Part shown: positions 27,114 to 36,347 of the stretch, piece by piece
Numbering within the stretch: the first letter of the stretch is position 1
Layout of the letters: every line of letters begins with the position of its first letter
From: Sulfurimonas sp. HSL-1656
GTDB lineage: Bacteria; Campylobacterota; Campylobacteria; Campylobacterales; Sulfurimonadaceae
Reading direction: 5' to 3'
Length of the DNA: 64,000 bases
Assembly: GCF_039645585.1 (NCBI RefSeq)
Contig: NZ_CP147915.1
Location: 1-64,000 of the forward strand
Program-made: the position numbers and the translations under genes
The notes under the pieces: model-generated
Seen by the model: only the letters and a program-made list of their open reading frames with translations
Database searches by the model: none
What the model was told of the DNA's origin: nothing

Positions 27114-28145
27114 TCAGACGACATCTATCAGGTGCGTTCCGCGTTCAACGGTCTCGCCGATGCTTTTGAGGGAGAGCCCTTCCGCTTCGGCAAGGGCCAG
27201 GAAATCGGCGACGGCTTCCTGGCGCACGGCACAGAGCAGCCCGCCGGAGGTCTGGGCGTCGCAGAGGATATCCTGCTGCTCGGGGGTCATCGGGCCGATC
27301 TTGTGGCCGTAGCTCTGGAAGTTGCGGCGGGTGCCGCCCGGGACGCACTCCATGGCGAGATACTCCTTGACTTTCGGCAGCAGCGGCACGTCGTCAAACC
27401 GGACGACGGCGCCGATTCCGCTGCCCTCAACCATTTCGGCCAGGTGGCCCAGCAGTCCGAATCCGGTGACATCGGTGACGGCGGTGACGCCCTCCATGTG
27501 GGCGATAGCGGCGCCGATGGCGTTGAGCGTCGTCATCGCTTCGACGGCCGGGTCGATGTCGCCTGGTGCGATCTTGCCCTGTTTCTGCGCCGTCGTGAGG
27601 ATCCCGATGCCGATCGGCTTGGTCAGGAAGAGCTCGCAGCCCGCTTCGGCAGCGTTGTTGCGCTTGAGGTGCTCGTTATCGACGATGCCGGTGACGGCCA
27701 GGCCGAAGATGGGTTCGGGGGAGTCGATGCTGTGGCCTCCCGCCAGCGGGATGCCCGCCGCTTCGCAGACAGAACGCCCTCCTTCGATCACCTCGCGGGC
27801 AACCTCGTCGGGCAGTTTGGCGATGGGCCAGCCGAAGATGGAGATGGCCATCAGCGGTTTGCCGCCCATGGCGTAGATGTCGCTGATGGCGTTGGTCGCG
27901 GCGATGCGCCCGAAGGTGAAGGGGTCGTCGACGATCGGCATGAAGAAGTCCGTCGTGGAGAGGACCGAGGTGCCGTTGCCGAGGTCAAAAGCCGCCGCGT
28001 CGTCGTTGCTGGCGTTGCCGACGAGCAGGGCGGGGTAGCTGATGTTTTCGCGCGCACTTTGGAGGATGTTGTCGAGCTGCTTGGGGGAGATCTTGCAGCC
28101 GCAGCCGGCGCCGTGGCTGTATTGGGTCAGTCGGATGTCGTTCAT
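27114..28145 (-). CDS. selD: Selenide, water dikinase (selenophosphate synthetase)
   Basis: Makes selenophosphate from selenide and ATP, the selenium donor for selenocysteine and selenouridine. It has 343 aa. The catalytic cysteine and its conserved neighbour are in [13 protein letters not shown] near residue 9; it is Cys, not selenocysteine. An AIR-synthase-like ATP-binding fold follows, including [16 protein letters not shown] near 43 and [16 protein letters not shown] near 220. The open frame continues to 28247, but the family start [12 protein letters not shown] is at 28145. It is divergent from a HAD-like gene. mnmH downstream is the evident user; selA and selB are not in the window. Confidence 0.95.
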   Translation of the reverse strand: MNDIRLTQYSHGAGCGCKISPKQLDNILQSARENISYPALLVGNASNDDAAAFDLGNGTSVLSTTDFFMPIVDDPFTFGRIAATNAISDIYAMGGKPLMAISIFGWPIAKLPDEVAREVIEGGRSVCEAAGIPLAGGHSIDSPEPIFGLAVTGIVDNEHLKRNNAAEAGCELFLTKPIGIGILTTAQKQGKIAPGDIDPAVEAMTTLNAIGAAIAHMEGVTAVTDVTGFGLLGHLAEMVEGSGIGAVVRFDDVPLLPKVKEYLAMECVPGGTRRNFQSYGHKIGPMTPEQQDILCDAQTSGGLLCAVRQEAVADFLALAEAEGLSLKSIGETVERGTHLIDVV

Positions 28146-28239
28146 GCGCAAGCCTTTCCGCTTTTTCCGAATGATAGTCCCCTTTCGATAAGAATGCACT
28201 TTAGAGGTGTCGTGGTATGATGCTGCCAAAGGAGCCGCT

Positions 28240-28719
28240 ATGCCCAAAGAAGTTCAGATCGACATCCCCCATTACGCGACGCTCGCCCTGCGCCACGTCG
28301 TCCTCGATTACAACGGGACCCTTGCCCTGGACGGCACGCTGACGGAGGCCGCGGCAGCCCTGCTGGGGCCGCTTTGCGAACGCTTCACCGTCCATGTCAT
28401 CACCTCCGACACCTTCGGCACGGTCGCCGAAGCGGTCGCGCCCTACGACGTCACGGTCAAGGTGCTGCACAGCAGCGACCATACGGGAGAAAAGGCCGCT
28501 TACATCTGGGAACTCGGCGCTTCGCACTGCGCGGCGGTCGGCAACGGCGGCAACGATGCGCAGATGCTCAAAGCCGCCGCGCTGGGCATCGCCCTTGTCG
28601 GGGACGAGGGGTGCGCGACGGAGACCCTGATGGCGGGTGATGTCGTCTGCAGGCATATCGAAGATGCCCTGGGGCTGCTGCTCAACGAGAAGCGGCTGAT
28701 CGCCACCCTGCGCCGCTGA
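28240..28719 (+). CDS. HAD-like protein of the soluble P-type ATPase type
   Basis: Haloacid dehalogenase superfamily, close to small proteins that resemble the phosphorylation domain of P-type ATPases (COG4087-like). It has 159 aa, without cap domain or membrane part. Motif I is [13 protein letters not shown] near residue 22 with Asn in place of the second Asp of true phosphatases. Motif II is in VITSDTFG near 55, and motif III is [15 protein letters not shown] near 98. The start was moved to 28240 because AAAGGA at 28228-28233 precedes it. It diverges from selD. Substrate is unknown; the missing second Asp argues for ATPase-like or regulatory use over ordinary phosphatase activity. Confidence 0.78.
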   Translation: MPKEVQIDIPHYATLALRHVVLDYNGTLALDGTLTEAAAALLGPLCERFTVHVITSDTFGTVAEAVAPYDVTVKVLHSSDHTGEKAAYIWELGASHCAAVGNGGNDAQMLKAAALGIALVGDEGCATETLMAGDVVCRHIEDALGLLLNEKRLIATLRR

Positions 28720-28723
28720 CGCG

Positions 28724-30547
28724 CTACAAACCGTCTTTGGGCAGCTGTTTGACGTAGAGGTCGAGCTGCGGGAAGGGGATCTGGATGCCGTGTTTGTTCA
28801 GGGCGTTGTAAATGAGGATGAGGAAGTCCGAACGCAGCGCGCTGGGGCGGTTCTTGTTCGCCCACTCGACCCAGACGATCAGCTCGAAATCGACGCTGCT
28901 GCTGTTCATATTGACCATCCACACCTCGGGCTGTTTCTCGGGATCGTGCCGGATGTAGGTCAGGCTGCTCTCTTTCAGTTCTTCAAGCACCGCCTTTTTT
29001 ACCGCATCGACTTCCGTACCGTAGGCGACGCCGAAGGGGATGTGAATACGCCGGGTTGCATCCTCGAGGGTCCAGTTGATGACGTTGTTCTGGATGAACG
29101 AGGAGTTGGGGACGACGATGTCGATGTTGTCGAAGGTCTTGACCGTCGTAGAGCGGATACGCATGTCGGTGACGCGCCCGCGCAGGACGTCGCTGATCTC
29201 GATGGTGTCCCCGATGCGGATGGTGCGCTCGAACATCAGGATGATCCCCGCGATAAAGTTGGAGACCACCGTCTGCAGTCCGAAACCGACCCCGATGGAG
29301 AGGGCCCCGGCGATGAGGGAGATGGAGGTCATATCGATGCCGAGGCTGCCCATGGCGATGATGACGGCGATAAAGACGATGAGGTAGTAGCCGATGTTCG
29401 ACGCCAGGCGCATCGACATCTGGCTCATGTCCGGCCAGCGCCGTGCCAGCCGTACGATCCAGCGCTTGTAGAAGGCGCCCAGGAAGAAGCCCGCGATCAG
29501 GATCGTCAGCGCCTTGAGGAGGCTGAGGATGCTGATGGGGCGTTCGTTAAAGATGAAGAGCGGGGCGGTCAGGGTGTCGCCGGCGCGCTGCAGCAGCACT
29601 TTCGTTTCGTGCAGGGTGTCGCCGACCACGAGGGCCGTGACCCCGAAGTGTGCCTTGGCGAGCGCGCGAAGCTGGGCATTCTGGGCGCGGAAACGGCTGC
29701 GGACCTCTCCTGAGAGCCGTGTGGCATCCGCATCCATCGTATCGAGCAGGGCAAAAAACGTGTCGTTCTTCGCCTCGATAAGCATGCAGAGCGCCAGTTT
29801 GGCAGCCGATTCCAGTTTGGTCTGCAGCGCCTTGCTGTAATCCCCGCCGGCCTTCTCCAGGGCGGCCGTCAGGCGTTCGCTGCGCGCAGCCTCCTCCAGT
29901 TCGGCCCCCTCCAGCGCGATTTCGGCGGCAAGCTTGCGCTGCAGGCTCTTGTCGATGGCGCCATCGGCCGTTTGCATCTCCGTCTGCAGGTCGGCATCGG
30001 TGCAGCGGATCTCCTTGAGCCGCTTCGAGAGGGTGCCCGATACGGCTTTGCCGTAGCGTTCGAGGCGGTCGCGTCTGGTTTCGAGATTCTGCTGTTGGAC
30101 TTTATAGTAGGCGAATTGAAGCTGGTAGGCGCGCAGCCGGAACTTCTCCTCGGTCGTGATCTGCTCGATCGTCTGCTTCAAAAAGGTGAGTTTTGACTGG
30201 ATGTCACGCAGTTTACGCTCTGCACTCTCCTTTTTGACGGAGGCGAGCGCCGCTGCGGCGAGGGCTTCATACCCCTGTGCCAGCGTCGGGCCGGTTTTTG
30301 ACAGGAGGGCGTCCGGGTCCTCTTCGGGGGCGGGTGTCTGGGCGGCGGCGCGGCGCAGCCGCTCCAGTTCGGCCCGCTCGGCGTCGGCCTGGGCCTGCGT
30401 CAGCGTCCCTGCGCTCTGCGCCGAATCGATCTGCAGGCGCAGCGCCTTGTAGAGGGCGGGTTTGTCGCTGCTCTCGTAGAGGGTGGCGTTGACGTCGGCG
30501 GCCTGAAGGGCACCGATCAGCAGGAAAAAGAGGAGAAGGGTTCGCAT
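28724..30547 (-). CDS. MscS family mechanosensitive channel (607 aa)
   Basis: Osmotic safety valve of the inner membrane with a large periplasmic domain. The signal peptide is residues 1-16. A long charged helical/coiled-coil periplasmic region (about 20-330) contains runs of Glu, Ala and Gln. A membrane block follows from about 340 to 450. The MscS pore-lining helix lies in LIAGALSIGVGFGLQTVVSN near 413, followed by the beta domain (GDTIEISDVLRGRVTDM) and the cytoplasmic alpha/beta domain. It resembles the larger KefA/MscK class in layout but is shorter. It is last in a minus-strand run after the CorA-like gene, 13 bases away. Confidence 0.88.
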   Translation of the reverse strand: MRTLLLFFLLIGALQAADVNATLYESSDKPALYKALRLQIDSAQSAGTLTQAQADAERAELERLRRAAAQTPAPEEDPDALLSKTGPTLAQGYEALAAAALASVKKESAERKLRDIQSKLTFLKQTIEQITTEEKFRLRAYQLQFAYYKVQQQNLETRRDRLERYGKAVSGTLSKRLKEIRCTDADLQTEMQTADGAIDKSLQRKLAAEIALEGAELEEAARSERLTAALEKAGGDYSKALQTKLESAAKLALCMLIEAKNDTFFALLDTMDADATRLSGEVRSRFRAQNAQLRALAKAHFGVTALVVGDTLHETKVLLQRAGDTLTAPLFIFNERPISILSLLKALTILIAGFFLGAFYKRWIVRLARRWPDMSQMSMRLASNIGYYLIVFIAVIIAMGSLGIDMTSISLIAGALSIGVGFGLQTVVSNFIAGIILMFERTIRIGDTIEISDVLRGRVTDMRIRSTTVKTFDNIDIVVPNSSFIQNNVINWTLEDATRRIHIPFGVAYGTEVDAVKKAVLEELKESSLTYIRHDPEKQPEVWMVNMNSSSVDFELIVWVEWANKNRPSALRSDFLILIYNALNKHGIQIPFPQLDLYVKQLPKDGL

Positions 30548-30560
30548 CGTCAGGCTCCTG

Positions 30561-31361
30561 TCAGTGGTGTGGTGTGACCCGCCGCCGATGCCACAGCAGC
30601 AGTCCGATCGACGTCAGAAGGAAGAGGCTGGCCATCAACAGCACGGCGTACCCCGTTCCCGCAGGGGCGTCCGCAAAGGGAAGCCCGCCCGTGTTCATTC
30701 CGAAGAAGCCGACGACGAGGTTCAGCGGCAGGAAGATCGCCGAGATAACGGTCAGCAGGTAGATGAGACGGTTCATCTTCTCGTTGGTACGGGCATTGTG
30801 GAAGTTGTAGATGTAGTCGAGCTTGGAGAGCTGGTGCACGGCCGAACGCAGCAGGCGGTCGGTGTGCTCGTGCAGGTCGGCGTAGTGGTCCACGGGGAAG
30901 TGCTCCAGCGGTTCGTAATGCTCCGTCACCTCGGCCAGGACGGTGGTGGTGCGCGCCAGGACCCGTTCGACGCGGAGAATGTCCCGCTTCAGCCCCAGCC
31001 ACTGCGTCATGAAATCGGACTCCGCCCTGTCGGCATAGAGCCGTTCTTCCATGTCCGCGACACGCTCCAGATAGCCGTTAAACCCTTTGAGCAGGCGGTC
31101 GATGATCTGGTCGATAATGCGGTGGGGGCCTTCAAAACGGCTCTCCAGGGCTTCGAAATCGTTGTGTTCCCTGTCGAACCGGTAGCTGCCTGCTTCCGTC
31201 AGGATAAAGCCGGTCGAGAGGATCTGGACGCCCTCCCCGAGCACCGGCAGTCGTACGATCAGCATGTCATAGTCCGGATTGATGTCGAACAGGGAGGGGT
31301 GCTGATCGTTGCGGAGGTCTTCGAGGTGCAGCGGGTTGATGGTGACGTTGATACCGTCCAT
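30561..31361 (-). CDS. CorA-like divalent cation transporter
   Basis: CorA superfamily pentameric channels import Mg2+ or export Zn2+ (ZntB). It has 266 aa, shorter than the roughly 316 aa CorA. It carries the defining GMN tripeptide in VGFFGMNTGGLP near residue 225, between two C-terminal membrane helices (about 203-222 and 236-255). The N-terminal part is cytoplasmic and rich in acidic residues. An open frame extends to 31400, but CAGGAG lies seven bases before the ATG at 31361. The direction of transport is not predictable. It is in series with an IMPase-family gene and an MscS channel. Confidence 0.85.
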   Translation of the reverse strand: MDGINVTINPLHLEDLRNDQHPSLFDINPDYDMLIVRLPVLGEGVQILSTGFILTEAGSYRFDREHNDFEALESRFEGPHRIIDQIIDRLLKGFNGYLERVADMEERLYADRAESDFMTQWLGLKRDILRVERVLARTTTVLAEVTEHYEPLEHFPVDHYADLHEHTDRLLRSAVHQLSKLDYIYNFHNARTNEKMNRLIYLLTVISAIFLPLNLVVGFFGMNTGGLPFADAPAGTGYAVLLMASLFLLTSIGLLLWHRRRVTPHH

Positions 31362-31406
31362 GGCCGGCTCCTGGGTTGGCATACCGTCATTGTAGCGCAA
31401 AGGCGG

Positions 31407-32195
31407 CTACGTTGCGGGCGCTTCCCCCAGCTTCCCGACCAGTTCGGCGTGGATCGTGCCGTTCGAGGCGACGATAATGCGCTGATCGAGTGTGTAGGGA
31501 GTACCGTCGCAGCCGCTGACCGCTCCGCCGGCTTCGAGGACGATCAGGATCCCCGCCGCGACGTCCCACGGCTTGAGGTTGATCTCGTAAAAGCCCGCGA
31601 ACGTGCCTCTGGCCGTGTAGCAGAGGTCGATGGCCGCCGAACCGAGACGGCGGATATCGCGCGTGCAGGGCAGCAGCCGTTCCATCGTCTGCATGACCCA
31701 GTGGTAATCGAGCCCTTTTTCGATCTTGGTGTAGGGGAATCCTGTGGCAATCAGGGATGCAGTCAGCGTGTCGGCGTCGCCGACACGGATCGGTTCACCG
31801 TTGAGCGTGGCACCTTTGCCCTTTTCGGCATAGAAGAGCTCCTCGAGGACGGGGTTGTAGACGCAGCCGGCCACGGGCTGTTGATCCTCCCAGATCCCGA
31901 TGGAGATGGCGCAGAAGGGGATGCCGTGCACAAAATTGGTCGTGCCGTCGATGGGGTCGATGTAGATCGCTTTTTCGGGGAAGGTATGGTCGTCACTGCT
32001 CTCCTCGCCGACGAGGGTGTGGTCGGGGAAGGCCTCGGCAAGCTTGGCTTTGAGCAGCTCCTCGACGGCGACGTCGTACTGGGTGACGAGGTCGATGTCG
32101 CTCTTGTAGCTGACCTCTTTGGGGGCGTGATACCCCTCAAGAAAGAGGCTCCCCGCTTCCTGGGCGATGGCTTTCAGGCGGTCGTAGCGCGGCAT
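31407..32195 (-). CDS. Inositol monophosphatase family protein
   Basis: Mg2+-dependent phosphatase of the IMPase/FBPase/CysQ group. It has 262 aa. The metal-binding motifs are present: GEESSDD near residue 63, DPIDGTTNFVHG near 79 and KPWDVAAGILIV near 204. Its start codon directly follows the pgm stop with no gap, so it is co-expressed with phosphoglucomutase. Candidate substrates are inositol phosphate, histidinol phosphate or fructose 1,6-bisphosphate; the motif set does not separate them. The sugar-phosphate context makes a sugar or inositol phosphate plausible. Confidence 0.88.
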   Translation of the reverse strand: MPRYDRLKAIAQEAGSLFLEGYHAPKEVSYKSDIDLVTQYDVAVEELLKAKLAEAFPDHTLVGEESSDDHTFPEKAIYIDPIDGTTNFVHGIPFCAISIGIWEDQQPVAGCVYNPVLEELFYAEKGKGATLNGEPIRVGDADTLTASLIATGFPYTKIEKGLDYHWVMQTMERLLPCTRDIRRLGSAAIDLCYTARGTFAGFYEINLKPWDVAAGILIVLEAGGAVSGCDGTPYTLDQRIIVASNGTIHAELVGKLGEAPAT

Positions 32196-33881
32196 CTATC
32201 TGGCGAAGAAGTCCGAGAGGATTGCCTGCGCCTCCTCCTGGATCCTCTGGAGGTGGGTTTCGGAGATGAAGCTCTCGGCGTAGATCTTGTAGATATCCTC
32301 CGTGCCCGACGGGCGCATGGCGGCCCAGCCGTTCTCGGTGACGAGTTTCAGCCCGCCCAGGGCGGCACCGTTGCCGGGGGCGTTGCTGAAGCGCTGTACG
32401 ATCGGCTCGCCTGCGAGGGTCTCGGCGGTGATGTCCTCGGGTGTGATCGCTTTGAGTTTCGCTTTCTGTTCCGGGTCCGCGACGGCGTCGATGCGGGCGT
32501 AGTAGGATTTTCCGAACTCCGCCTCGAAGCCCTCGTAGACGGCCCCCGGGTCTTTACCCGTGACGGCGCGGATCTCGGCGGCAAGGAGGTTCATGATGAT
32601 GCCGTCCTTGTCGGTGCTCCACGGGGTCGAATCCATCCTCAGGAAGCTTGCCCCCGCGCTCTCTTCCCCGCCGAAGGCGAGGTCGCCGCCGTAAAGGCCG
32701 TCGACGAACCACTTGAAGCCGACGGGGACTTCATAGAGTTTCGCGCCGAGGCTCTTTGCAATGCGGTCGATCATCGAGCTGGAAACGGCCGTTTTGCCGA
32801 TGCCCATGTCGGTGTCCTTCCACGCTTTGCCTTCGAGGAAGGGGATGAACTTCAGCACCCCTTTTTTGCGGCGGTGTGTAAAGAGGTACCAGATGGCCAC
32901 GCTGAGGTAGTGGTTGGGGTTCATGAGCCCGCTGTGGGGCGTGACGATACCGTGGCGGTCGGCGTCGGCGTCGTTGCCGAAGGCGATGTCGTACTTGTCG
33001 CGCAGTTTGATCATGGAGGCCATGGCGTAGGGCGACGAACAGTCCATGCGGATTTTGCCGTCGTGGTCGAGGGTCATGAATGCAAAGCTCGGATCGACCT
33101 TCTCGTTGACGATCAGGAGGTTCAGGTCGAGCAGCTTGTTGATCTTGCGGTAGACCGGCAGGGCCGTTCCGCCCATCGGGTCAACGCCGATGCGCAGTTT
33201 CGCCGTCTTGATGGCGTCGATGTTGACGATCTGCGGCAGGGCCTGGACGTAGGGGGTGATGAAGTCGTAGGTCTCGACGTACTCGCTGGCCATCGCCGTC
33301 TCCAGGCTGAGGGCATGTACCGCTTCGAGACGGTGTTCGAGGATCTCGTTGGCCCGTTTCTCGATCACGGCGGTGACGTCGGTGTCCGCGGGACCGCCGT
33401 TGGGCGTGTTGTACTTGAAGCCGCCGTCGGTGGGCGGGTTGTGAGACGGGGTGATGACGATACCGTCGGCCTTATCCGCGTGGGTCTTGTTGTATTCGAG
33501 GATGGCGAAGGAGAGCACCGGGGTCGGGGTGAAGACATCCTCCGCTTCGGCGATGCGTACCTGCACCTCGTTAGCGGCGCAGACGCGGATGGCGGTCATC
33601 TGGGCCGGGTCGGAGAGGGCGTGGGTGTCGCGGCCGATAAAGAGCGGCCCGGTGATGCCCGCGCTTTTTCGGTATTCGCAGACGGCCTGGGTGATGGCGA
33701 GGATGTGTTCTTCGTTGAAACTGGACTTGAGGGAGCTTCCACGGTGGCCGGAGGTCCCGAAAGCGACCCGCTGCGTCGCGTCGGACGGGTTGGGTTTGAG
33801 CTCATAGTATCGGGCGATCAGATCGGTCAGGTCGATCAACTGGGCATCGGTGGCCTGGGTGCCGGCATCGGGATGGGCCAT
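32196..33881 (-). CDS. pgm: Phosphoglucomutase (alpha-D-glucose specific)
   Basis: Interconverts glucose 1-phosphate and glucose 6-phosphate. It has 561 aa. The N-terminal [12 protein letters not shown] is near residue 40. The phosphoserine loop [13 protein letters not shown] near 147 contains the active-site serine. The metal-binding DADADRHG is near 306, the sugar-binding [10 protein letters not shown] near 401 and the phosphate-binding [12 protein letters not shown] near 520. A GAGGAGA ribosome-binding site fixes the start at 33881 over an in-frame ATG six codons upstream. It could feed glycogen-derived glucose into the zwf-edd-eda route, though no glycogen genes are in the window. Confidence 0.95.
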   Translation of the reverse strand: MAHPDAGTQATDAQLIDLTDLIARYYELKPNPSDATQRVAFGTSGHRGSSLKSSFNEEHILAITQAVCEYRKSAGITGPLFIGRDTHALSDPAQMTAIRVCAANEVQVRIAEAEDVFTPTPVLSFAILEYNKTHADKADGIVITPSHNPPTDGGFKYNTPNGGPADTDVTAVIEKRANEILEHRLEAVHALSLETAMASEYVETYDFITPYVQALPQIVNIDAIKTAKLRIGVDPMGGTALPVYRKINKLLDLNLLIVNEKVDPSFAFMTLDHDGKIRMDCSSPYAMASMIKLRDKYDIAFGNDADADRHGIVTPHSGLMNPNHYLSVAIWYLFTHRRKKGVLKFIPFLEGKAWKDTDMGIGKTAVSSSMIDRIAKSLGAKLYEVPVGFKWFVDGLYGGDLAFGGEESAGASFLRMDSTPWSTDKDGIIMNLLAAEIRAVTGKDPGAVYEGFEAEFGKSYYARIDAVADPEQKAKLKAITPEDITAETLAGEPIVQRFSNAPGNGAALGGLKLVTENGWAAMRPSGTEDIYKIYAESFISETHLQRIQEEAQAILSDFFAR

Positions 33882-33909
33882 AGGGTTCTCCTCATTCATG
33901 AATGCCTAT

Positions 33910-33915
33910 ATTATA
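33910..33915 (-). promoter_or_regulatory. Putative pgm promoter -10 element
   Basis: On the minus strand TATAAT lies 29 bases before the pgm start, in the short gap after the upstream MscS gene. It would allow the pgm group to be expressed independently of the channel gene. Confidence 0.45.
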
Positions 33916-33937
33916 GTCCCTTTTTTGTTGTCGGGGG

Positions 33938-35824
33938 TTATTTTTCCGGTTGATTTTTAAACATCGGCTCCACCGTATCGCGGATGTTATCTTTGTCAAA
34001 GTAGAGCGACTGCGACGGGAAGGCGAATGCGAGGCCGTTCGCGTCGAGGATCTCCCAGATCTTGAAGATGATGTCCTGTTTGATCCGCAGCCACTCCTCC
34101 CAGTCGACGGTGTTGGTGAAGGTGTAGATGAGGATATCCATCGACGAGGCGGAGAGCTGGTCGAGGTAGACCATGAGGCTCGTTTTGATGCCGAACTTGT
34201 CCTCAACGGAGATGAGGCGTTTTTCGCGCTTTTTGAGGCGGTTGTACATCTCGGTGTCATATTCGCCCGGCACGACGGTGTCGGGGTGCTCCAGCAGCAT
34301 CTGGCGGATTTCGTCGATGGCCCTGGACAGTGCTTCCCTGTCCGAACCGTAGGTGACGCCGACATGCATCTTGATGCGGCGGCCGACCTTGCGGCGGTTG
34401 TAGTTCTTGAGCGGGACGTTGGCGAGCTTTTCGTTCGGCACGGTGATGAGGGCGTTGTCGAAGGTACGGATATCGGTGCTGATGAAGCCGATCTCGACGA
34501 CGGTCCCTTCAACGTCCCCCGCGGCGATCCAGTCACCCTGGGAGAAGGCGTTGTCCGAGAGGATCTTGAGCAGGCCGAAGAAGTTGCTCAGCGTATCCTT
34601 GGCCGCCAGGGCGACCGCCAGGCCCCCGATACCCAGCGAGGCGACGAGACCGGTGATGTTGACGCCGATATGCACCAGGAAGAAGAGCAGGGCGGTGATG
34701 ATGATGACGATCTTGATGATCGAGAGGATAAGGTTGACCAGTTCGCTGCGCATCTGCCGGTTCTTGAGCGCGGTGCGCTGATGCAGGAAGTGGTAGAAGA
34801 GGTTGTCGACCAGGCGGATGACGATGTAGCTGAACGTCGCCAGGTAGACAAAGAAGAAGAGGGTGCTCTCCTCTTCGGAGCTGCTCGGGTGTTTGAGGAT
34901 CTCCAGACCGACCTGCAGGCCGTAGGCGAGGATCATGATAAAGAGCGGCCGCCGGATGCTCGCGATGTTGTTGAGCATCATCTCGTCGGTGAGGTCCTGC
35001 TTGCGGGTGATGAGGTGCTGCATCAGCCGGTAGACGCGGTAGTAGAGCAGTGCGGCAACCATCCAGGCGATCAGCAGGCTGGCGGCGAAGAGCGTGAGGC
35101 GGCCGACATCGGTGTTGACATAGCGCAGGCCCGTATTGATCTCGGCGGCAACGGCGTTGTCATTGAGGAGCGTGAGCAGGCTGTCGAGCCTGATACGCTG
35201 CAACAGCGAGCGGTACTGGAGACTCTGGGGGTGGAGCTGGAGGTAGTCCAGCAGCTCCTTGTAGAAAAGGTAGTGTGCCTGCAGTGCGGCGCCGTTTCGG
35301 CGCAGGGCGTCGGCGACCTCCCCCGCTTCCGTTACTTCGGCGGCGGTGCGGACGTCACCCTCAATGCCGGTCGCTTGGAGCTGGTCGATTTCGTCCTGGA
35401 CCCGTTTGGAGAGCGCTTCCGTATCGAGGGTGGTCCACTCCGCCGCGAGGGAGGCGAAAAAGACAAAGATGCGCTGCTGCAGCTTCAGCGTCGCGACGGC
35501 GAGGCGGTCGCGGGTTTCGGCCAGGCTGTTTCCCTGGTCGCGGTTGGCGCGGATTTTCGCCGAGAGCCGGTAGAGCCGGGCGTCCGCTTCGGAGGGGTGG
35601 AAAAAGGGGTTAACGGGGTTTTCAACGCTGTAGGGGGCCGCTTTCAGGGCCGAGACCAGGCCTGCGAAGGCGTCGAGTTTTGCATCGACACCGGCGGCTT
35701 CGGAATCATTCGCGTCGCTGTTCGGCGCGTAAAGCTCGGCTTCGACGGCAACAACCTGCTGCCAGAACGGTTCGGCCGCGGCGAGCTGCAGACCGAGCAG
35801 CATCAGAACCAAAAAATATTTCAT
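33938..35824 (-). CDS. MscS family mechanosensitive channel (628 aa)
   Basis: Second MscS-type channel, different in sequence from the one at 28.7 kb. The signal peptide is about residues 1-17. A helical periplasmic part (to about 235) is followed by several membrane segments: FAASLLIAWMVAALLYYRVY, a block near 285-345 and IKIVIIITALLFFLVHIGV. The pore helix region LVASLGIGGLAVALAAKDTL is near 393. The beta domain (GDWIAAGDVEGTVVEIGFIS) and a C-terminal alpha/beta domain follow. It resembles the YnaI/YbdG-like multi-helix MscS proteins. Its end lies 57 bases before pgm. Confidence 0.88.
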   Translation of the reverse strand: MKYFLVLMLLGLQLAAAEPFWQQVVAVEAELYAPNSDANDSEAAGVDAKLDAFAGLVSALKAAPYSVENPVNPFFHPSEADARLYRLSAKIRANRDQGNSLAETRDRLAVATLKLQQRIFVFFASLAAEWTTLDTEALSKRVQDEIDQLQATGIEGDVRTAAEVTEAGEVADALRRNGAALQAHYLFYKELLDYLQLHPQSLQYRSLLQRIRLDSLLTLLNDNAVAAEINTGLRYVNTDVGRLTLFAASLLIAWMVAALLYYRVYRLMQHLITRKQDLTDEMMLNNIASIRRPLFIMILAYGLQVGLEILKHPSSSEEESTLFFFVYLATFSYIVIRLVDNLFYHFLHQRTALKNRQMRSELVNLILSIIKIVIIITALLFFLVHIGVNITGLVASLGIGGLAVALAAKDTLSNFFGLLKILSDNAFSQGDWIAAGDVEGTVVEIGFISTDIRTFDNALITVPNEKLANVPLKNYNRRKVGRRIKMHVGVTYGSDREALSRAIDEIRQMLLEHPDTVVPGEYDTEMYNRLKKREKRLISVEDKFGIKTSLMVYLDQLSASSMDILIYTFTNTVDWEEWLRIKQDIIFKIWEILDANGLAFAFPSQSLYFDKDNIRDTVEPMFKNQPEK

Positions 35825-35884
35825 ACGTATCCCCCTTTTTGGTGACGACAGTATAGCGTCCGGGGGGTAAAGCGGCGGCAGGGC

Positions 35885-36094
35885 CTAGTCGAGCCCCAGC
35901 TCCTTGAGCAGCGGGTCGAACTTGGAGGAGAGGCCGACAAGCGCGTCATAGAGCAGGCCGAACCCTTTGTCTTCGGCGATCCACTCTTCGACGAGTTTGA
36001 CGCCGTCGCTCTTTTCGGCATCGCTGAGTTCCGGGGAGGCGGTAATATTGTCGCGGATCACTTCAAGGTGTTCGCGGTTTTTATGACTGGACAT
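35885..36094 (-). CDS. Small hypothetical protein (69 aa)
   Basis: No family was recognised with certainty. It has 69 aa, is acidic and predicted helical, and has no signal peptide or membrane helix. The pattern SSHKNREHLEVIRDNI followed by LVEEWIAEDKG suggests a small helical bundle. AGGAGA lies just before the ATG at 36094; a longer frame from 36121 has no such site. It stands alone upstream of the MscS gene. Confidence 0.65.
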   Translation of the reverse strand: MSSHKNREHLEVIRDNITASPELSDAEKSDGVKLVEEWIAEDKGFGLLYDALVGLSSKFDPLLKELGLD

Positions 36095-36207
36095 GATCGT
36101 CTCCTGTGAGGGTGGTTTCACTAATCATAGCGAGAATCGCGTTAAAAATCTTCCGTCGTACGGCTGGGGGTGTTTTTGGACGAAACAACGTCCATAGTTT
36201 AAAAAAA

Positions 36208-36232
36208 TGAAATGATATTCATTAGAATCATT
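36208..36232 (+). promoter_or_regulatory. Fur-box-like palindrome upstream of a TonB receptor gene
   Basis: AATGATATTCATT (36211-36223) is a perfect inverted repeat of AATGA around TAT, followed by a further half-site AATCATT ending at 36232. Overlapping NATGATAAT-like units are the usual form of Fur operators. It lies about 115 bases before a TonB-dependent receptor, so iron repression is plausible. Confidence 0.55.
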
Positions 36233-36347
36233 TATTTTTGTTCAAAAGAATTATTCCCCTGCAACGCCGCACTGCAGGGAGTTCCTCCACTTAACACTTA
36301 GGTAACACTATTTTCATAATATTACATATCGTATTTAAGGAGTGTGT

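Noticed and set aside
30564-33953. A 1129-codon open frame on the plus strand across several minus-strand genes
   Set aside because: It is antisense to CorA, IMPase-family and pgm genes, all of which have clear families and ribosome-binding sites. High GC and codon bias leave the opposite frame without stops. Its translation has no recognisable domain and is rich in Val, Asp, Gly and Arg.
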